A stretch of DNA of 15,281 nucleotides from Deltaproteobacteria bacterium (GTDB lineage Bacteria; Desulfobacterota; Anaeroferrophillalia; Anaeroferrophillales; Tharpellaceae): contig DAOVTG010000032.1 of NCBI GenBank assembly GCA_030633185.1, forward strand, positions 1 to 15,281, written 5' to 3'. Shown here piece by piece: positions 14,597-15,281 of the stretch. The notes beneath the pieces are model-generated. The model had not been told where the DNA came from, searched no databases, and saw nothing but the letters and a program-made list of their open reading frames with translations. Every line of letters starts with the position of its first letter. Within the stretch, counting starts at the first letter, position 1. Made by a program: the position numbers and the translations under genes.

Positions 14597-15281
14597 TTAC
14601 TTTCCAAAAACCCGAGCAAAAATTACCGGCACCTGACGCATATGGTGTTCAAGACTGAATTTTTCTTCGATCTCAGACGCTGAGAGATATTTAGCTACAT
14701 CTTTGTCTTTAATCAGGTACTCTTTGAATGAGCCACCGTCATTAAAGGCCTGCATGGCATTACGCTGAACCCAGCGGTAGGCATCTTCTCGTGAAACCCC
14801 GGCCCGGGCCAGAGCCAACAGGATCCCTTGTGAATAGATGGTACCGCCGGTCAATTTAATATTTTCCATCATTCGATCAGGATAGACAACCAGTTTTTCC
14901 ATCATTCCGGCAAAACGATGGAGCATAAAATCAAGCAAGATAGTGGCATCCGGGGCAATTACCCGCTCTACCGATGAGTGACTGATATCGCGTTCATGCC
15001 ACAAAGCCACATTCTCCATTGCCGCCAAAGCATGTGAACGAACCAGGCGGGCCAGACCGCAGAGATTCTCCGAAAGCACCGGATTGCGTTTATGGGGCAT
15101 CGCCGAGGAACCTTTTTGACCGGCATGAAAAAACTCTTCCGCCTCCCCTACTTCGGTTCTCTGCAAATGTCGGATTTCGGTAGCAAATTTCTCAATCGAG
15201 GCAGCCACCAAAGCGAGTGTCGTAAAGAAAAAGGCGTGCCGATCGCGCTGTATAATCTGGCTTGAGGCCGGAGCCGGCTGC
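14597..15281 (-). CDS. purB: Adenylosuccinate lyase, C-terminal part
   Basis: The gene runs off the right edge, so only the last 227 residues are present; reading in frame to the edge gives a start of QPAPASSQIIQRDRHAF, which is internal sequence. PurB cleaves SAICAR to AICAR and adenylosuccinate to AMP. The fumarase/aspartase-superfamily signature GSSAMPHKRNP is at about 15112-15080 and includes the flexible-loop serine used in catalysis. LQRTEVGEAEE precedes it and WHERDISHSSVER follows, both typical of the short bacterial PurB. The C terminus is complete, ending VIFARVFGK at the TAA. It is followed 29 nt later by purC in the same direction, the two acting in consecutive steps. Confidence 0.95.
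   Translation of the reverse strand, partial: QPAPASSQIIQRDRHAFFFTTLALVAASIEKFATEIRHLQRTEVGEAEEFFHAGQKGSSAMPHKRNPVLSENLCGLARLVRSHALAAMENVALWHERDISHSSVERVIAPDATILLDFMLHRFAGMMEKLVVYPDRMMENIKLTGGTIYSQGILLALARAGVSREDAYRWVQRNAMQAFNDGGSFKEYLIKDKDVAKYLSASEIEEKFSLEHHMRQVPVIFARVFGK

Overview
The window reads as the chromosome of a Gram-negative bacterium of moderate GC. The gene families fit the old Deltaproteobacteria (Desulfobacterota, for example a Desulfuromonadales-like lineage): an EF-G2-type translation-factor paralogue, a CheA with two CheW-like modules and a fused receiver, a SPOR protein, and a 'TTCTGGGGACA' hairpin element of the REP/MITE type. The lineage is inferred from gene content and was not tested by a search.

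Layout: (a) 153-3269, minus strand: an EF-G-like GTPase (1182-3269) followed 12 nt later by a membrane-anchored protein with two SPOR-like repeats (153-1169). (b) 3270-3638: a divergent intergenic region with weak promoter candidates and repeated TGTAAT boxes. (c) 3639-9936, plus strand: a chemosensory cluster of STAS protein, cheA, cheW, cheB and cheR. A 134-bp MITE-like inverted-repeat element separates cheB from cheR. (d) 9965-12573, minus strand: ccdA-like thiol-redox membrane protein, a 60-residue membrane protein, then a HEAT-repeat protein fused to a receiver domain that runs convergent to cheR. (e) 12656-12723: a 68-nt near-perfect hairpin between ccdA and aroB. (f) 12742-15281, minus strand: purB (cut by the window edge), purC and aroB, tightly packed as a housekeeping purine/chorismate operon.

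The plus-strand cluster encodes a nearly complete chemosensory core: kinase, coupling protein, methylesterase and methyltransferase. No chemoreceptor, stand-alone CheY, CheC/CheX or CheD is visible. Possible outputs are the receiver fused to CheA, the STAS switch protein encoded first, and the HEAT-receiver protein encoded convergently next door. This suggests the pathway may not be (or not only) flagellar chemotaxis. That is inference.

The most notable non-coding signals are three inverted-repeat structures: the nested element at 8920-9053, a 32-bp palindrome inside the cheA coding sequence at 6042-6073, and the hairpin at 12656-12723. There is also a run of eight G in cheA immediately after the phospho-histidine codon region. 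No tRNA, rRNA, CRISPR array, phage gene or transposase gene was seen.
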